A stretch of 64,000 nucleotides of DNA from Sediminicoccus rosea. Lineage in GTDB: Bacteria; Pseudomonadota; Alphaproteobacteria; Acetobacterales; Acetobacteraceae. The stretch lies in NCBI RefSeq assembly GCF_033547095.1, contig NZ_CP137852.1, forward strand, positions 2,101,501 through 2,165,500, given 5' to 3'. The notes under the pieces are model-generated. The model was not told the DNA's origin. It was given only the letters and a program-made list of their open reading frames with translations, and made no database searches. Of this stretch, positions 53,694 through 61,459 are shown piece after piece (the first letter of the stretch is position 1; each line of letters starts with the position of its first letter). A program made the translations under genes and the position numbers.

Positions 53694-54502
53694 CAGACCG
53701 CCGGCCGCCAGTTGAGGACGCGCCGCTCGACCAGACCAAGCAGCCAGGTGGTGCCCGCGCCGCAGACGGCGACGGCCGCCATGCCCACCAGGATCATGCC
53801 CGGGTAGATGTCCTGCCCCGCGATGTTCAGCACGCGGCCCAGGCCGAAGAAGGCGCCCACCAGCTCGGCCGCCACCAGCGTGGTCCAGGAGGCCTGGAGC
53901 GAAAGGCGCAGCCCGGTGAAGATCATCGGCATGGCGCCCGGGATCACCACATGGCGCAGCACCTGCGCCGTCGAGGCGCCTTGGGTGCGGGCTGCGGCGA
54001 TGAGGATGGTGTCCACCTGCCGCACGCCGCTGAAGGCGTTGATGACGGAGGGCACGAAGGCCGTCAGCCAGATGACGAAGACCTTGCCCGTGTCGCCCAG
54101 GCCGAACCAGACGATGGCGAGCGGGATCCAGGCCAGCGCCGGGATGGGACGGAGCAGCAGGAAGATCGGGTTGACCAGCGCCTCGGCCCGGCGGCTCCAG
54201 CCCATGAGCAGGCCGAGCGGCACGCCGGTGACGATGGCGACGGCGAAGCCGCGCGCGACGAGGCCCAGGCTGTGCAGCGCATGCTCGATCAGGGTGGCCC
54301 CGGCATAGCCGCGGCCGTTGATCTGCTGGAAGGCGACCCAGACCTCGGCAGGGGCGGGCAGGCGCAGCGGATTGAGCAGGCGCAGCCCCGAGGTGGCGAG
54401 CCACCACATTCCGAGCACGGCGAGCACCGTGACGGTTCCGACAAGGAACCCACGGGACGGGCGCGGCAGTTGGATGCGGGCGGGGCCTGCAGCCAAGGAC
54501 AT
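53693..54502 (-). CDS. ABC transporter permease (SsuC/TauC-like), first gene of the operon
   Basis: The 269-residue permease has about six helices and the EAA-type loop (AARTQGASTAQVLRHVVIPGAMPMIFTGLRLSL). It also has GVPLGLLMGWSRRAEALVNP, as in NitT/TauT permeases. It is the first gene of the 12-gene leftward run. Its upstream gap, shared with the lacI-type gene, holds two operator-like palindromes. AGGA lies just before the ATG at 54502. Confidence 0.93.
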   Translation of the reverse strand: MSLAAGPARIQLPRPSRGFLVGTVTVLAVLGMWWLATSGLRLLNPLRLPAPAEVWVAFQQINGRGYAGATLIEHALHSLGLVARGFAVAIVTGVPLGLLMGWSRRAEALVNPIFLLLRPIPALAWIPLAIVWFGLGDTGKVFVIWLTAFVPSVINAFSGVRQVDTILIAAARTQGASTAQVLRHVVIPGAMPMIFTGLRLSLQASWTTLVAAELVGAFFGLGRVLNIAGQDIYPGMILVGMAAVAVCGAGTTWLLGLVERRVLNWRPAV

Positions 54503-54523
54503 TCCTCCAGCTTTCGCGTTTCA

Positions 54524-54537
54524 CGAAAGAATTTTCA
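54524..54537 (-). promoter_or_regulatory. Operator-like site proximal to the 12-gene operon
   Basis: On the minus strand the site reads TGAAAATTCTTTCG, 11 of 14 identical to the perfect palindrome at 54602-54615. It lies 21 nt upstream of the first permease start, in an AT-rich gap. It is a likely binding site for the divergent LacI-type regulator. Confidence 0.5.
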
Positions 54538-54601
54538 AAATGCTTTCACCGGCCCTCGCGTGAGTCAAACGAAATAAGCGATTGCTTGTGAGGATCATGC
54601 T

Positions 54602-54615
54602 TGAAAAATTTTTCA
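54602..54615 (+). promoter_or_regulatory. Perfect 14-bp operator palindrome before the lacI-type gene
   Basis: TGAAAAATTTTTCA is a perfect inverted repeat, 19 nt before the regulator ATG. LacI-family operators are typically 14-16-bp palindromes. With the sister site at 54524-54537 (centres 78 bp apart) it would allow control of both directions and autoregulation. Confidence 0.6.
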
Positions 54616-54634
54616 GACGCGGCAGGATCACGCC

Positions 54635-55645
54635 ATGAAACCGCGCCCCCGCCCGCGCCTCGTGGACATCGCGGCCGAGGCCGGCGTCTCCCTCGCCACC
54701 GCCTCGCGCAGCCTGGCCCAGCCCGACATCGTGAGCCCCGAGACGCTGGCCCGCGTGCGCGCCGCGGTGCTGCGCCTGGGCGGCCCGCGTGCGCTGGAAC
54801 CAGCCCGTCCGGCCAGCGGCAGCGGCGTCGCCGCCATCGTGCCCACGCTCGACAACCCGATCTTCTCGCGCGCATTGCAGGCCATGCAGGGCGTGCTGAA
54901 CGGCGCGGGGCACCACCTGCTCGTCGCCTCCTCCGACTACCAGCCCGAGACCGAGCTTGCCGTGCTGCGCGGCCTGCTGGCGCGCGGGGTGGAGGGGCTG
55001 ATCCTCGTCGGCGCCCAGCGCCCGCCCGAGGCGTGGGAGCTGCTGGCGGCGGCCGGCATTCCCGTCATCCTCACCTGGTGCGCGGCGCCGGGCTTCGACG
55101 CGGTGGTGGTGGACAACCACGAGGCCGGGCGCATGGCGGCCGAGCACCTGATCGGCCTCGGCCATACGCGTCTCGGCGTGGTCTGCGGCCTCACACGTCA
55201 CAATGACCGCCAGCGCCTGCGGCTCGAGGGCGTGCGCGCCGCGGTGGCGGCGCATGGGCTGGAGCTGCCCGACTGGCGCGTGGTGGAGCAGGAGTTCAGC
55301 CTGGCCGGCGGCCGGACCGGCTGCGCCGCCCTGCTCGCCCTGGCCGAGCCGCCGACCGCCATCATCTGCGGCATCGACCAGCTTGCGGTGGGCTGCCTGG
55401 TCGAGGCGCAGTCACGCGGCATCGCGGTGCCGGAGCGGCTCTCCGTCGTCGGCATCGACAACCTCGAGATGGCGGCGCATCTCTCGCCGCCGCTCACCAC
55501 CGTGCATGTGCCGACTGCGCGCATCGGCGCCGAGGCGGCGGAACTCGTGCTGGCGCGGTTGCGCCGGCAGGCGCATGCGCGCCGCGTCGAGCTGCCGGTG
55601 GAACTGGTGATCCGCCGCTCCTCGGCGCCGCCCGGCGAGGGCTGA
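54635..55645 (+). CDS. LacI/GalR-family transcriptional regulator
   Basis: The 336-residue protein has an N-terminal LacI helix-turn-helix (RLVDIAAEAGVSLATASRSL, about residues 8-27) and a hinge. A periplasmic-binding-like effector domain follows, with VAAIVPTLDNPIFSRALQAMQ, DNHEAGRMAAEHLIGLGHTRLGVV and ICGIDQLAVGCL. It is transcribed away from the 12-gene transport and catabolic operon across a 132-bp AT-rich gap with two matching palindromes. It is therefore very likely its repressor, responding to an imported substrate or intermediate. Confidence 0.92.
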   Translation: MKPRPRPRLVDIAAEAGVSLATASRSLAQPDIVSPETLARVRAAVLRLGGPRALEPARPASGSGVAAIVPTLDNPIFSRALQAMQGVLNGAGHHLLVASSDYQPETELAVLRGLLARGVEGLILVGAQRPPEAWELLAAAGIPVILTWCAAPGFDAVVVDNHEAGRMAAEHLIGLGHTRLGVVCGLTRHNDRQRLRLEGVRAAVAAHGLELPDWRVVEQEFSLAGGRTGCAALLALAEPPTAIICGIDQLAVGCLVEAQSRGIAVPERLSVVGIDNLEMAAHLSPPLTTVHVPTARIGAEAAELVLARLRRQAHARRVELPVELVIRRSSAPPGEG

Positions 55646-55711
55646 GGCGCGGTTTACAGCGCGGGGCCGGCCCCGCAGGATATGCGCCACGCCTCATCAA
55701 GGAAGCTCCGC

Positions 55712-56203
55712 ATGACACCTCGTGCCCTTCGCCGCACCCTGCCCGGGCTGCTTGGCGCGCTGGCCCTCGCCGCCTGCGCGGGCCCGCCCCCGCAGCCCGC
55801 GCCCGCGCCGGACATGGTGGCCGCCCCCGGCTCGCTCTTCACCCTCTCGCCCGGCACGCCGGTGGATGGGAACCTCCGGCTCACGCTGCGGCGCGGGCAG
55901 CCCAACGCCACGGGCATCCTCGCCACCAATGGGGAGAACCTGCCGGTGACGGTCACCGGCCTCACGGTGGAGGGCGGCGGCGCGCGGGTGGATCTGCGCG
56001 GCCAGGTCTATGGCCTGCCGCGCGGCGGGTCCGATTTCCCGGGCACCTACCGCATCGTGGATGGCGGCAGCGGCTCGGCGGCGCTGACCGGCGGCCTGCG
56101 CCTGGGCAATGACAACCTCGTGCTCATCGTCATGCAGCCCCCGCGCGAGGGCATGGTGCTGGGCGTGGCGCCGGGCGGCGTGGTCACGCGGCTCGGGCGG
56201 TGA
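55712..56203 (+). CDS. Small lipoprotein of unknown function
   Basis: The 163-residue protein has a lipobox (LALAAC) preceded by a basic, hydrophobic signal. A proline-rich linker follows, then a beta-rich domain (GSLFTLSPGTPVDGNLRL, LPVTVTGLTVEGGGARVDLRGQ). AAGGA precedes ATG 55712; the in-frame ATG at 55682 would precede the signal. The stop overlaps the patatin gene start, so the two lipoproteins are probably co-produced. No known domain is recognised. Confidence 0.65.
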   Translation: MTPRALRRTLPGLLGALALAACAGPPPQPAPAPDMVAAPGSLFTLSPGTPVDGNLRLTLRRGQPNATGILATNGENLPVTVTGLTVEGGGARVDLRGQVYGLPRGGSDFPGTYRIVDGGSGSAALTGGLRLGNDNLVLIVMQPPREGMVLGVAPGGVVTRLGR

Positions 56204-57672
56204 TGCGCCGCCGCCTTGCCGGGCTGCTGCTGGGCCTCGGCCTGCTCGCGGGCTGCCAGAGCCTGACCGTGCCGATGAACCAGCCCCTGTCGCGGAACGC
56301 GGCGGGCGAGCCCGACTACGCGGCGAATTACGGCCTGGCCGGCGTCCTCGCGGGCGAGGTGGCGGGCCAGGGGCCTGCCGCGCGCAGCGACCTGCTGGTC
56401 TTCGTCACCTTCTCAGGCGGGGGCAAGCGGTCCTCCGCCTTCGGGCATGGCGCGCTGCGCGGCCTGCGCGCCATCCCGGTGCGGCCGTCGGGCGAGGCCG
56501 GCTGGACCCTGCTGGATGATGTGGACTACCTCGCCGGCGTCTCGGGCGGCAGCTTTCCGGCGGCGCATTACGGCCTGCACCGGGAGCGGCATTTCGAGAC
56601 CTTCCGCCAGGATTTCCTGACGCGCGACATCAACAGCTACATCTTCGGCACCTACCTGCTGCCCTGGAACTGGGATTGGCTGGTGAATCCGCTGGTCGGC
56701 ACCAATGACTACATGGCGCGCGTCTATGACCAGCTCATGTTCCACGGCGCCACCTTCGCCGATCTGCGGCGGCGGGGCGCGCCCATGGTCTCGATCAACG
56801 CGACCGATGTGGTGAACGAGACGACCTTCCCCTTCACCAACGGCACCTTCGGCCTGCTCTGCTCGGACCTCAACAGCTTTCCCGTGGCGCGCGCGGTGGC
56901 GGCGAGCAACGGCTTTCCCATCCTGTTCAGCCCGATCACGTTGCAGAACCACGCCGCGCAGTGCGGTGGCCGCCGGCCGCCCAACACGCCGCCGCATGCC
57001 TGGGCCGAGCCGGCCTCCGTCGCTTCCCGCCGCGCCGCGCTGGCCCGCCAGGCGGACCGCTACGCCAATGCGGAGGAGACGCGCTGGATCCACCTGATGG
57101 ATGGCGGCATCGCCGACAATCTCGCGCTGCGCGGCCTGCTCGATTCCATCACCGTCACCACGCAGAACAGCCCCGTCTTCCGCGAGATCGCGCTGCGCAC
57201 GCGGCGCATCCTGATCCTTTCGGTGGATGGCGAGGCGGCGCCCGACCGCTCGCTCGGCCGGCAGCGGGTGGTGAGCGGCATCGGCCAGGTGCTGAACGCC
57301 GTCTCCGGCACGCAGATCGACGCCTACAACTTCGAGACGCTGGGCCTCGCCACCGAGATGTCGCAGCACCTGGCGGCCGCCTTCCGCGAGGTGCGCTGCG
57401 GACAGGCGCGGGTGATCGCGGGCCGGCCCTGCGGCGATGTGCAGGGCGAGTTCGTGCATGTGGCACTTTCGGGGATTGATGACCCGGTCTGGCGGGCGCG
57501 GCTCGAGGCCATCCCGACCGGGCTGACCATCCCGGATGCCGATGTGGATGCGCTGGTCCAATACGGCGAGCAGCTGGTGCGCCAGCATCCGGCGATCCTC
57601 GCCATCGCGGCGGCCGCAGGTGGGCCGGCGCCGCCCGCGCTGGCGCGGGCCGGCAGGCGCCCGGCTTGGTAG
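56203..57672 (+). CDS. Patatin-like phospholipase lipoprotein
   Basis: The 489-residue protein starts with a lipoprotein signal (LLLGLGLLAGC). The patatin features are FSGGGKRSSAFGHG (oxyanion glycine loop), the serine in AGVSGGSFPAAHYG, and the catalytic aspartate in MDGGIADNLALRG. These give a Ser-Asp dyad lipid acyl-hydrolase. Lipoylation implies a membrane or outer-membrane location. It may start at GTG 56200 or ATG 56203, overlapping the upstream lipoprotein stop. Its substrate and role in envelope lipid turnover are inferred only from the family. Confidence 0.86.
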   Translation: MRRRLAGLLLGLGLLAGCQSLTVPMNQPLSRNAAGEPDYAANYGLAGVLAGEVAGQGPAARSDLLVFVTFSGGGKRSSAFGHGALRGLRAIPVRPSGEAGWTLLDDVDYLAGVSGGSFPAAHYGLHRERHFETFRQDFLTRDINSYIFGTYLLPWNWDWLVNPLVGTNDYMARVYDQLMFHGATFADLRRRGAPMVSINATDVVNETTFPFTNGTFGLLCSDLNSFPVARAVAASNGFPILFSPITLQNHAAQCGGRRPPNTPPHAWAEPASVASRRAALARQADRYANAEETRWIHLMDGGIADNLALRGLLDSITVTTQNSPVFREIALRTRRILILSVDGEAAPDRSLGRQRVVSGIGQVLNAVSGTQIDAYNFETLGLATEMSQHLAAAFREVRCGQARVIAGRPCGDVQGEFVHVALSGIDDPVWRARLEAIPTGLTIPDADVDALVQYGEQLVRQHPAILAIAAAAGGPAPPALARAGRRPAW

Positions 57673-57700
57673 CCGGTGCGGCGCCCCGCCCGGCACCGTC

Positions 57701-58126
57701 TCAGTAGTAGTTGTTGATCACCGTGGTGTTGGGCTGGCCCGCGGCCGCGACGCTCGCCGCGGCCGTGCCCACCGCCGCGCCGGCCGCGGCCCCCACCAGC
57801 GCGCCCGCCGCGAAGCTGCCCACCGGCGCGTGGTAGTAGGGCGCCACCACGACCGGAGCGCGCCAGGCCGTCGCCGGATAGGGGTGATACCCGCCGACAT
57901 AGCCGTGGTAGGCGCCGCCATAGCGATAGCCGCCGCCCCAGTTCCCGCCGCCCGCATGCCAGGCGGTGCCGCCCGGCGTGACGCCGCCCGCCCGCCAGAA
58001 GACGAGTTCGAGGCCGGGCAGGGGCCCCGGGGCCTGCACATGCAGCCCATGCTTCGGCCCCGCATCGGCCGGCACGGAGAGGAGGCCGAGCGCGAGGGCG
58101 CCGGCGGCGAGGGGGATGATTCGCAT
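57701..58126 (-). CDS. Secreted glycine/tyrosine-rich protein with a glycine-zipper segment
   Basis: The 141-residue protein has a signal peptide (MRIIPLAAGALALGLLSVPADA). A Gly/Tyr/His-rich middle (GGGYRYGGAYHGYVGGYHPY) and a small-residue helix (GALVGAAAGAAVGTAAAS) resembling glycine-zipper segments follow. It ends TVINNYY. It may be a surface or outer-membrane-associated protein. ATG 58126 opens the signal; longer in-frame starts do not. No function is recognised. Confidence 0.6.
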   Translation of the reverse strand: MRIIPLAAGALALGLLSVPADAGPKHGLHVQAPGPLPGLELVFWRAGGVTPGGTAWHAGGGNWGGGYRYGGAYHGYVGGYHPYPATAWRAPVVVAPYYHAPVGSFAAGALVGAAAGAAVGTAAASVAAAGQPNTTVINNYY

Positions 58127-58148
58127 CGGGATTCTCCGGGCTATGGGG

Positions 58149-58496
58149 TCAGCGATCCAGCCGGTGTTGCTGCACATGCCGCCGCCAATCGGCCAGGCTG
58201 CGCTCGCAGAAGGCGCGGTCCACCTCGTGCGAGGAGCCGGCGCCGAAGGAGGTGGCCCAGCGGAAGGCGGCGTTGGAGCCCATCTGCGCGATCAGGATGC
58301 TGTTGAAGGCGAGCAGCGCGGCCTGCGCGGCGGGGCGCTCGGCCTCGGGCATGCACTGGAAGGCGTGGCCAGCCATGAGGCCGAGATTGACGAGGCCGCG
58401 CTCCAGGTTCTGCTCGGTGAGCGGTGGTGCGGGGGTCTGGGCCACCGCGACGGAGGCCACCAGCAGAGACGACAACGCCATGCCCAGGATCTTCAC
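58149..58496 (-). CDS. Small secreted protein of unknown function
   Basis: The 115-residue protein has a Sec signal (MKILGMALSSLLVASVAVAQ). A mainly helical mature part follows with two cysteines (FQCMPE and FCERS) that could form a disulfide in the periplasm. It lies 22 bp upstream of the glycine-rich protein gene, on the same strand, so they may form a unit. No family was recognised. Confidence 0.55.
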   Translation of the reverse strand: MKILGMALSSLLVASVAVAQTPAPPLTEQNLERGLVNLGLMAGHAFQCMPEAERPAAQAALLAFNSILIAQMGSNAAFRWATSFGAGSSHEVDRAFCERSLADWRRHVQQHRLDR

Positions 58497-58586
58497 CGGC
58501 TTTTCTCCTCACCCTTGGTTCAATGTCCCGGCCACAAGGCTAGGTCTGAGCCTCGCCGCCCGCAAGCGGCTTCGCATGACGATTCC

Positions 58587-59309
58587 TCACGGCAGCACGA
58601 AGCCCTGCACGAGGCTGGAGGAGAGCAGCGCCCAGCCATCCACCAGCACGAAGAAGATCAGCTTGAAGGGCAGCGCCACCACCGAGGGCGGCAGCATCAT
58701 CATGCCGAGCGACATGAGGATGGACGCCACCACCATGTCGATCACCAGGAAGGGCAGGAACAGCAGGAAGCCGATCTCGAAGGCGCGCTTGAGTTCCGTC
58801 ACGAGGAAGGCCGGCATCAGCGTGCGGAAGGGCGCGGCCTCGGGCGCGGTGGCCGGCAACCGGGCGAGCTGGTTGAAGAGGTTGAGATCGCTCTCGCGCA
58901 CATTGGCGGCCATGAACTTGCGGAAGGGCTCGGCCATCGCGGTCAGCCCCTCCATCTCCGTGAGGCGCCCCTCGTTCATCGGCACGATGCCCTGGATCCA
59001 GGCCTGTTCCAGCACCGGCTGCATGACGAAGAAGGAGAGGAAAAGGGCAAGGCCGATCAGCACCGGGTTGGGCGGCACGCCCTGCGCGCCGATGGCGGTG
59101 CGCAGCAGGGCCAGCACGATGACGATGCGCGTGAAGGCCGTGGCCATCACCAGGATGGAGGGGGCGAGCGAGAGCAGCCCGATCAGCGCGGTGAGCTGGA
59201 CCAGGCGCGCGGTGGCGCCGGGCTGGTTGCCGCCGAGGTCGAGCGAGACGGATTGCGCGACCGCCGCACCCGGCACCAGCAACACGGCGAGGAGAAGCAG
59301 CCACCTCAT
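58587..59309 (-). CDS. fliP: Flagellar export-gate protein FliP
   Basis: FliP forms the pentameric core of the flagellar type III export gate. The 240-residue protein has a signal peptide (MRWLLLLAVLLVPGAAVAQ), as FliP does. The family blocks are APSILVMATAFTRIVIVLALLR, PPNPVLIGLALFLSFFVM and the C-terminal EIGFLLFLPFLVIDMVVASILMSLGMMMLPP. The length is normal. The ATG overlaps the fliO stop by 4 bp. Confidence 0.96.
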   Translation of the reverse strand: MRWLLLLAVLLVPGAAVAQSVSLDLGGNQPGATARLVQLTALIGLLSLAPSILVMATAFTRIVIVLALLRTAIGAQGVPPNPVLIGLALFLSFFVMQPVLEQAWIQGIVPMNEGRLTEMEGLTAMAEPFRKFMAANVRESDLNLFNQLARLPATAPEAAPFRTLMPAFLVTELKRAFEIGFLLFLPFLVIDMVVASILMSLGMMMLPPSVVALPFKLIFFVLVDGWALLSSSLVQGFVLP

Positions 59310-59557
59310 GGCGCGGGCGGCAGCCAGCCGAGAAAATTGTCACCCGTGGGGCCGGTCATCAGCAGCGCCTCCCGCCCGTCGCAGCTGACGAGGATGAGGC
59401 GCCGCCGCGCATCGAGGGCCACGGCCGAGCGGATGGAAAGCCGCCCGGGCTGCGTCGTGACCAGGCCGCGCCGCTGCGCGAGGTGCGCGGCCCCCCAGGC
59501 CAGCAGCAGCACGGCGACCAGCGCGGCGAGCGCCTGGAGGATGGGTTCGAGGGACAT
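59306..59557 (-). CDS. fliO: Flagellar assembly protein FliO
   Basis: The 83-residue protein has one N-terminal membrane helix (about 8-27). A small cytoplasmic domain follows with the FliO pattern LSIRSAVALDARRRLILVSCDGREALLMTG. FliO aids FliP ring assembly. It overlaps fliP and lies 36 bp after the unknown 59594 gene, in the leftward flagellar run. It is short for the family, but such short forms occur in alphaproteobacteria. Confidence 0.88.
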   Translation of the reverse strand: MSLEPILQALAALVAVLLLAWGAAHLAQRRGLVTTQPGRLSIRSAVALDARRRLILVSCDGREALLMTGPTGDNFLGWLPPAP

Positions 59558-59593
59558 GCGCGGCCTCCTGCCGGCGCTGGAGGGAAGGGAGCG

Positions 59594-59872
59594 TCAGGGC
59601 CGCGGCAAGCAGAGGGAGAGCGCCTCCACCTCGCCGGCGAGGCGCAGCAGCGGCGGCAGCAGCGCATCGCCGGAATCGCCCGGCATGCAGGCGACGGCGG
59701 CGCAGAGCCGCGCGGCCTCGCGGTCGAGCCCGGCCAGGTCCACCTGGCGCCCGGCCAGCACCAGGGCACGGGCCATGGTGAGCGTCGCGTGCAGGCTTTC
59801 GATCGCGGCGAGCATGGCCGCGATCTCGAAGCTGGGCGGCGGGGTCTCGGCGTGGCGCTGGGACTTCGGCAT
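59594..59872 (-). CDS. Unknown 92-residue protein heading the fliOP unit
   Basis: The protein is helical with leucine-rich heptad-like stretches (MLAAIESLHATLTMARALVL; PPLLRLAGEVEALSLCL) and no membrane segment or signal. It is the first gene of the leftward fliO-fliP unit, just beside the divergent flagellar regulatory gap, so a flagellar role (chaperone or assembly factor) is plausible. It is not recognised as FliT, FlbT or FliX. ATG 59872 lies exactly 22 nt from the mirrored AGGAAGTCTTAACC element. Confidence 0.5.
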   Translation of the reverse strand: MPKSQRHAETPPPSFEIAAMLAAIESLHATLTMARALVLAGRQVDLAGLDREAARLCAAVACMPGDSGDALLPPLLRLAGEVEALSLCLPRP

Positions 59873-59894
59873 GGGCCGAGGATGCGGCGGCGAA

Positions 59895-59946
59895 GGTTAA
59901 GACTTCCTCAGCACCCATCGCCCGCGAGCTTCAGGAAGTCTTAACC
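59895..59946. promoter_or_regulatory. Mirrored 14-bp element between divergent flagellar operons (CtrA-like)
   Basis: AGGAAGTCTTAACC occurs on the plus strand at 59933-59946, and its exact reverse complement is at 59895-59908. Each copy ends 22 nt from a start codon (59969 and 59872). Read as CtrA sites, the plus copy is TTCA-N7-TTAACC (59930-59946), one base off TTAA-N7-TTAAC, and the minus copy is CTGA-N7-TTAACC (59911-59895). It is probably the shared control region of both operons. Confidence 0.65.
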
Positions 59947-59968
59947 CCGTATGGTGTTGGCTGCCGGC

Positions 59969-60370
59969 ATGGATGTGATCGGCAGCAGCCTTCTCTCGAA
60001 CAGCCCCGTCTCGCTCGCGGAGCGTCGCCTCGCCTGGCTCGATGTGCGGCAGAAGCTGCTCGCGCGCAATGTCGCGAACGCCGATACGCCGGGCTTCCGG
60101 CCGAGCGACGCCGTGCCCTTCCAGGCGGTGCTGGCCCGCAGCCATGCCGCCGCCGGCCTGGTCATGACCGATGCGCGCCACATCATGCCCGCGCGCGCCG
60201 GGAGCCTCGCCGTCGAGGCGCGCCGCGTGACGGAGCGCACGCCCAACGGCAATTCCGTCTCGCTCGACGAGCAGGCGGTCCGCATCGCCGAGACCGACCA
60301 GGCGCATGCCCTCGCGATGGGGCTGCACCGCAAATACATCGGCCTGTTCCGCATGACGCTGGGCCGCTGA
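59969..60370 (+). CDS. flgB: Flagellar basal-body rod protein FlgB
   Basis: FlgB forms the proximal rod. The 133-residue protein has the rod signature LLARNVANADTPGFRPSDAVPF near the N-terminus and the C-terminal helix (NSVSLDEQAVRIAETDQAHALAMGLHRKY) of the FlgB group. ATG 59969 is preferred over 59951. It aligns with the family start and leaves the same 22-nt spacing to the CtrA-like element as the divergent gene. Like many rod proteins it has no cleavable signal; export is by the flagellar machine. Confidence 0.93.
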   Translation: MDVIGSSLLSNSPVSLAERRLAWLDVRQKLLARNVANADTPGFRPSDAVPFQAVLARSHAAAGLVMTDARHIMPARAGSLAVEARRVTERTPNGNSVSLDEQAVRIAETDQAHALAMGLHRKYIGLFRMTLGR

Positions 60371-60401
60371 TGCCCACCCCGACCGACGCAGGAGAATGAT
60401 G

Positions 60402-60809
60402 ATGGACCTTGATCGCGCCCTTTCCATCTCGGCGGCCGGCATGGCGGCCCAATCCAAGCGGCTGCGCGTGGTGGCCGAGAACATCGCCAACCGCGACAGC
60501 ACCGGTCAGTCGCCCGGTGCCGAGCCCTATCGCCGCAAGACGGTGAGCTTCGCGAACCGGCTGGACCGCAGCCTCGGCGTCGAAACGCTGCGTGTGGCGC
60601 GCATCGGCCGCGACCAGCGCGACTTCCCCGAGCGCTTCGACCCCGGCCACCCGGCCGCCGATGCGCGCGGCTATGTGAAGACCCCGAACGTGGACAGCAT
60701 GGTGGAGAACATGGACATGCGCGAAGCCAATCGCAGCTACTCGGCCAATCTGGCGGTCCTCGAGACGACGCGCGGCATGCTGCTGCGCGCGATCGAGACG
60801 CTGCGGTAA
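60402..60809 (+). CDS. flgC: Flagellar basal-body rod protein FlgC
   Basis: FlgC is a proximal rod subunit. The 135-residue protein has MDLDRALSISAAGMAAQSKRLRVVAENIAN, then YVKTPNVDSMVENMDMREANRSYSANLAVLE, both typical. Three in-frame ATGs stand in a row (60396, 60399, 60402). The third has AGGAG at the best spacing. It follows flgB by 31 bp and precedes fliE by 12 bp. Confidence 0.95.
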   Translation: MDLDRALSISAAGMAAQSKRLRVVAENIANRDSTGQSPGAEPYRRKTVSFANRLDRSLGVETLRVARIGRDQRDFPERFDPGHPAADARGYVKTPNVDSMVENMDMREANRSYSANLAVLETTRGMLLRAIETLR

Positions 60810-60821
60810 GGGGGGCGGAAG

Positions 60822-61136
60822 ATGGTCGCACCGGTCATCGCGGCACCGAGCCTCGCCATTGGCGGGGCGGCCGCCGCCTATCGCGCCGCCATGGGCGGGG
60901 CCGAGGCGCTCAGCCAGGGTGCTGGCTTCGGCGAGGCGCTGAGCCGCGCCGCGCAACGCGCCATCGATGTGGGCCGCGGCGCCGACAGCGCCGCCGCCCA
61001 GGCGCTGACCGGCCAGGGCAGCGTCACCGATGTCGTCCTCGCCGTCTCGCGCGCGGAGATCGCCCTGCAGACCGCGACGGCGGTGCGGGACCGCGTGATC
61101 AGCGCCTACCAGGACGTGATGCGCATGCCGATCTAG
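60822..61136 (+). CDS. fliE: Flagellar hook-basal body protein FliE
   Basis: The 104-residue protein has the FliE C-terminus: SVTDVVLAVSRAEIALQTATAVRDRVISAYQDVMRMPI. FliE links the MS ring with the rod. GCGGAAG precedes ATG 60822. The alanine-rich N-terminal half is less conserved, as is usual. It belongs to the flgB-flgC-fliE-fliQ-fliR-flhB run. Confidence 0.92.
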   Translation: MVAPVIAAPSLAIGGAAAAYRAAMGGAEALSQGAGFGEALSRAAQRAIDVGRGADSAAAQALTGQGSVTDVVLAVSRAEIALQTATAVRDRVISAYQDVMRMPI

Positions 61137-61183
61137 CGGGCCCATCCCCGCTGGCGGCGCGCACCCGCAGGAGGCGGGGCCGC

Positions 61184-61459
61184 ATGCTTGAACAACCCGT
61201 CGCCATGGCGATGCGCGAGGCGCTCTGGGTCAGCCTGCAATTGGCTGGCCCGCCCTTGCTCGTCGTGCTGGCCATCGGCCTTGCCGTCTCGCTGTTGCAG
61301 GCGCTGACGCAGATCCAGGAGGCGACGCTCGCCTTCCTGCCCAAGCTTGCCGCCATCGGCGGGCTGCTGCTGGTCATGGGCCCCTGGATGACCGGGCTGA
61401 TGCAGGCCTGGTCCATCCGCCTGTTCGACCAGGTGATCGCCCTGGGCGGCCTGCCGTGA
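61184..61459 (+). CDS. fliQ: Flagellar export-gate protein FliQ
   Basis: The 91-residue protein has two membrane helices and the FliQ pattern MREALWVSLQLAGPPLLVVLAIGLAVSLLQALTQIQEATLAFLPKL. It assembles four-fold around FliP in the export gate. CAGGAGG precedes ATG 61184. The stop overlaps fliR by 4 bp. Confidence 0.95.
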   Translation: MLEQPVAMAMREALWVSLQLAGPPLLVVLAIGLAVSLLQALTQIQEATLAFLPKLAAIGGLLLVMGPWMTGLMQAWSIRLFDQVIALGGLP

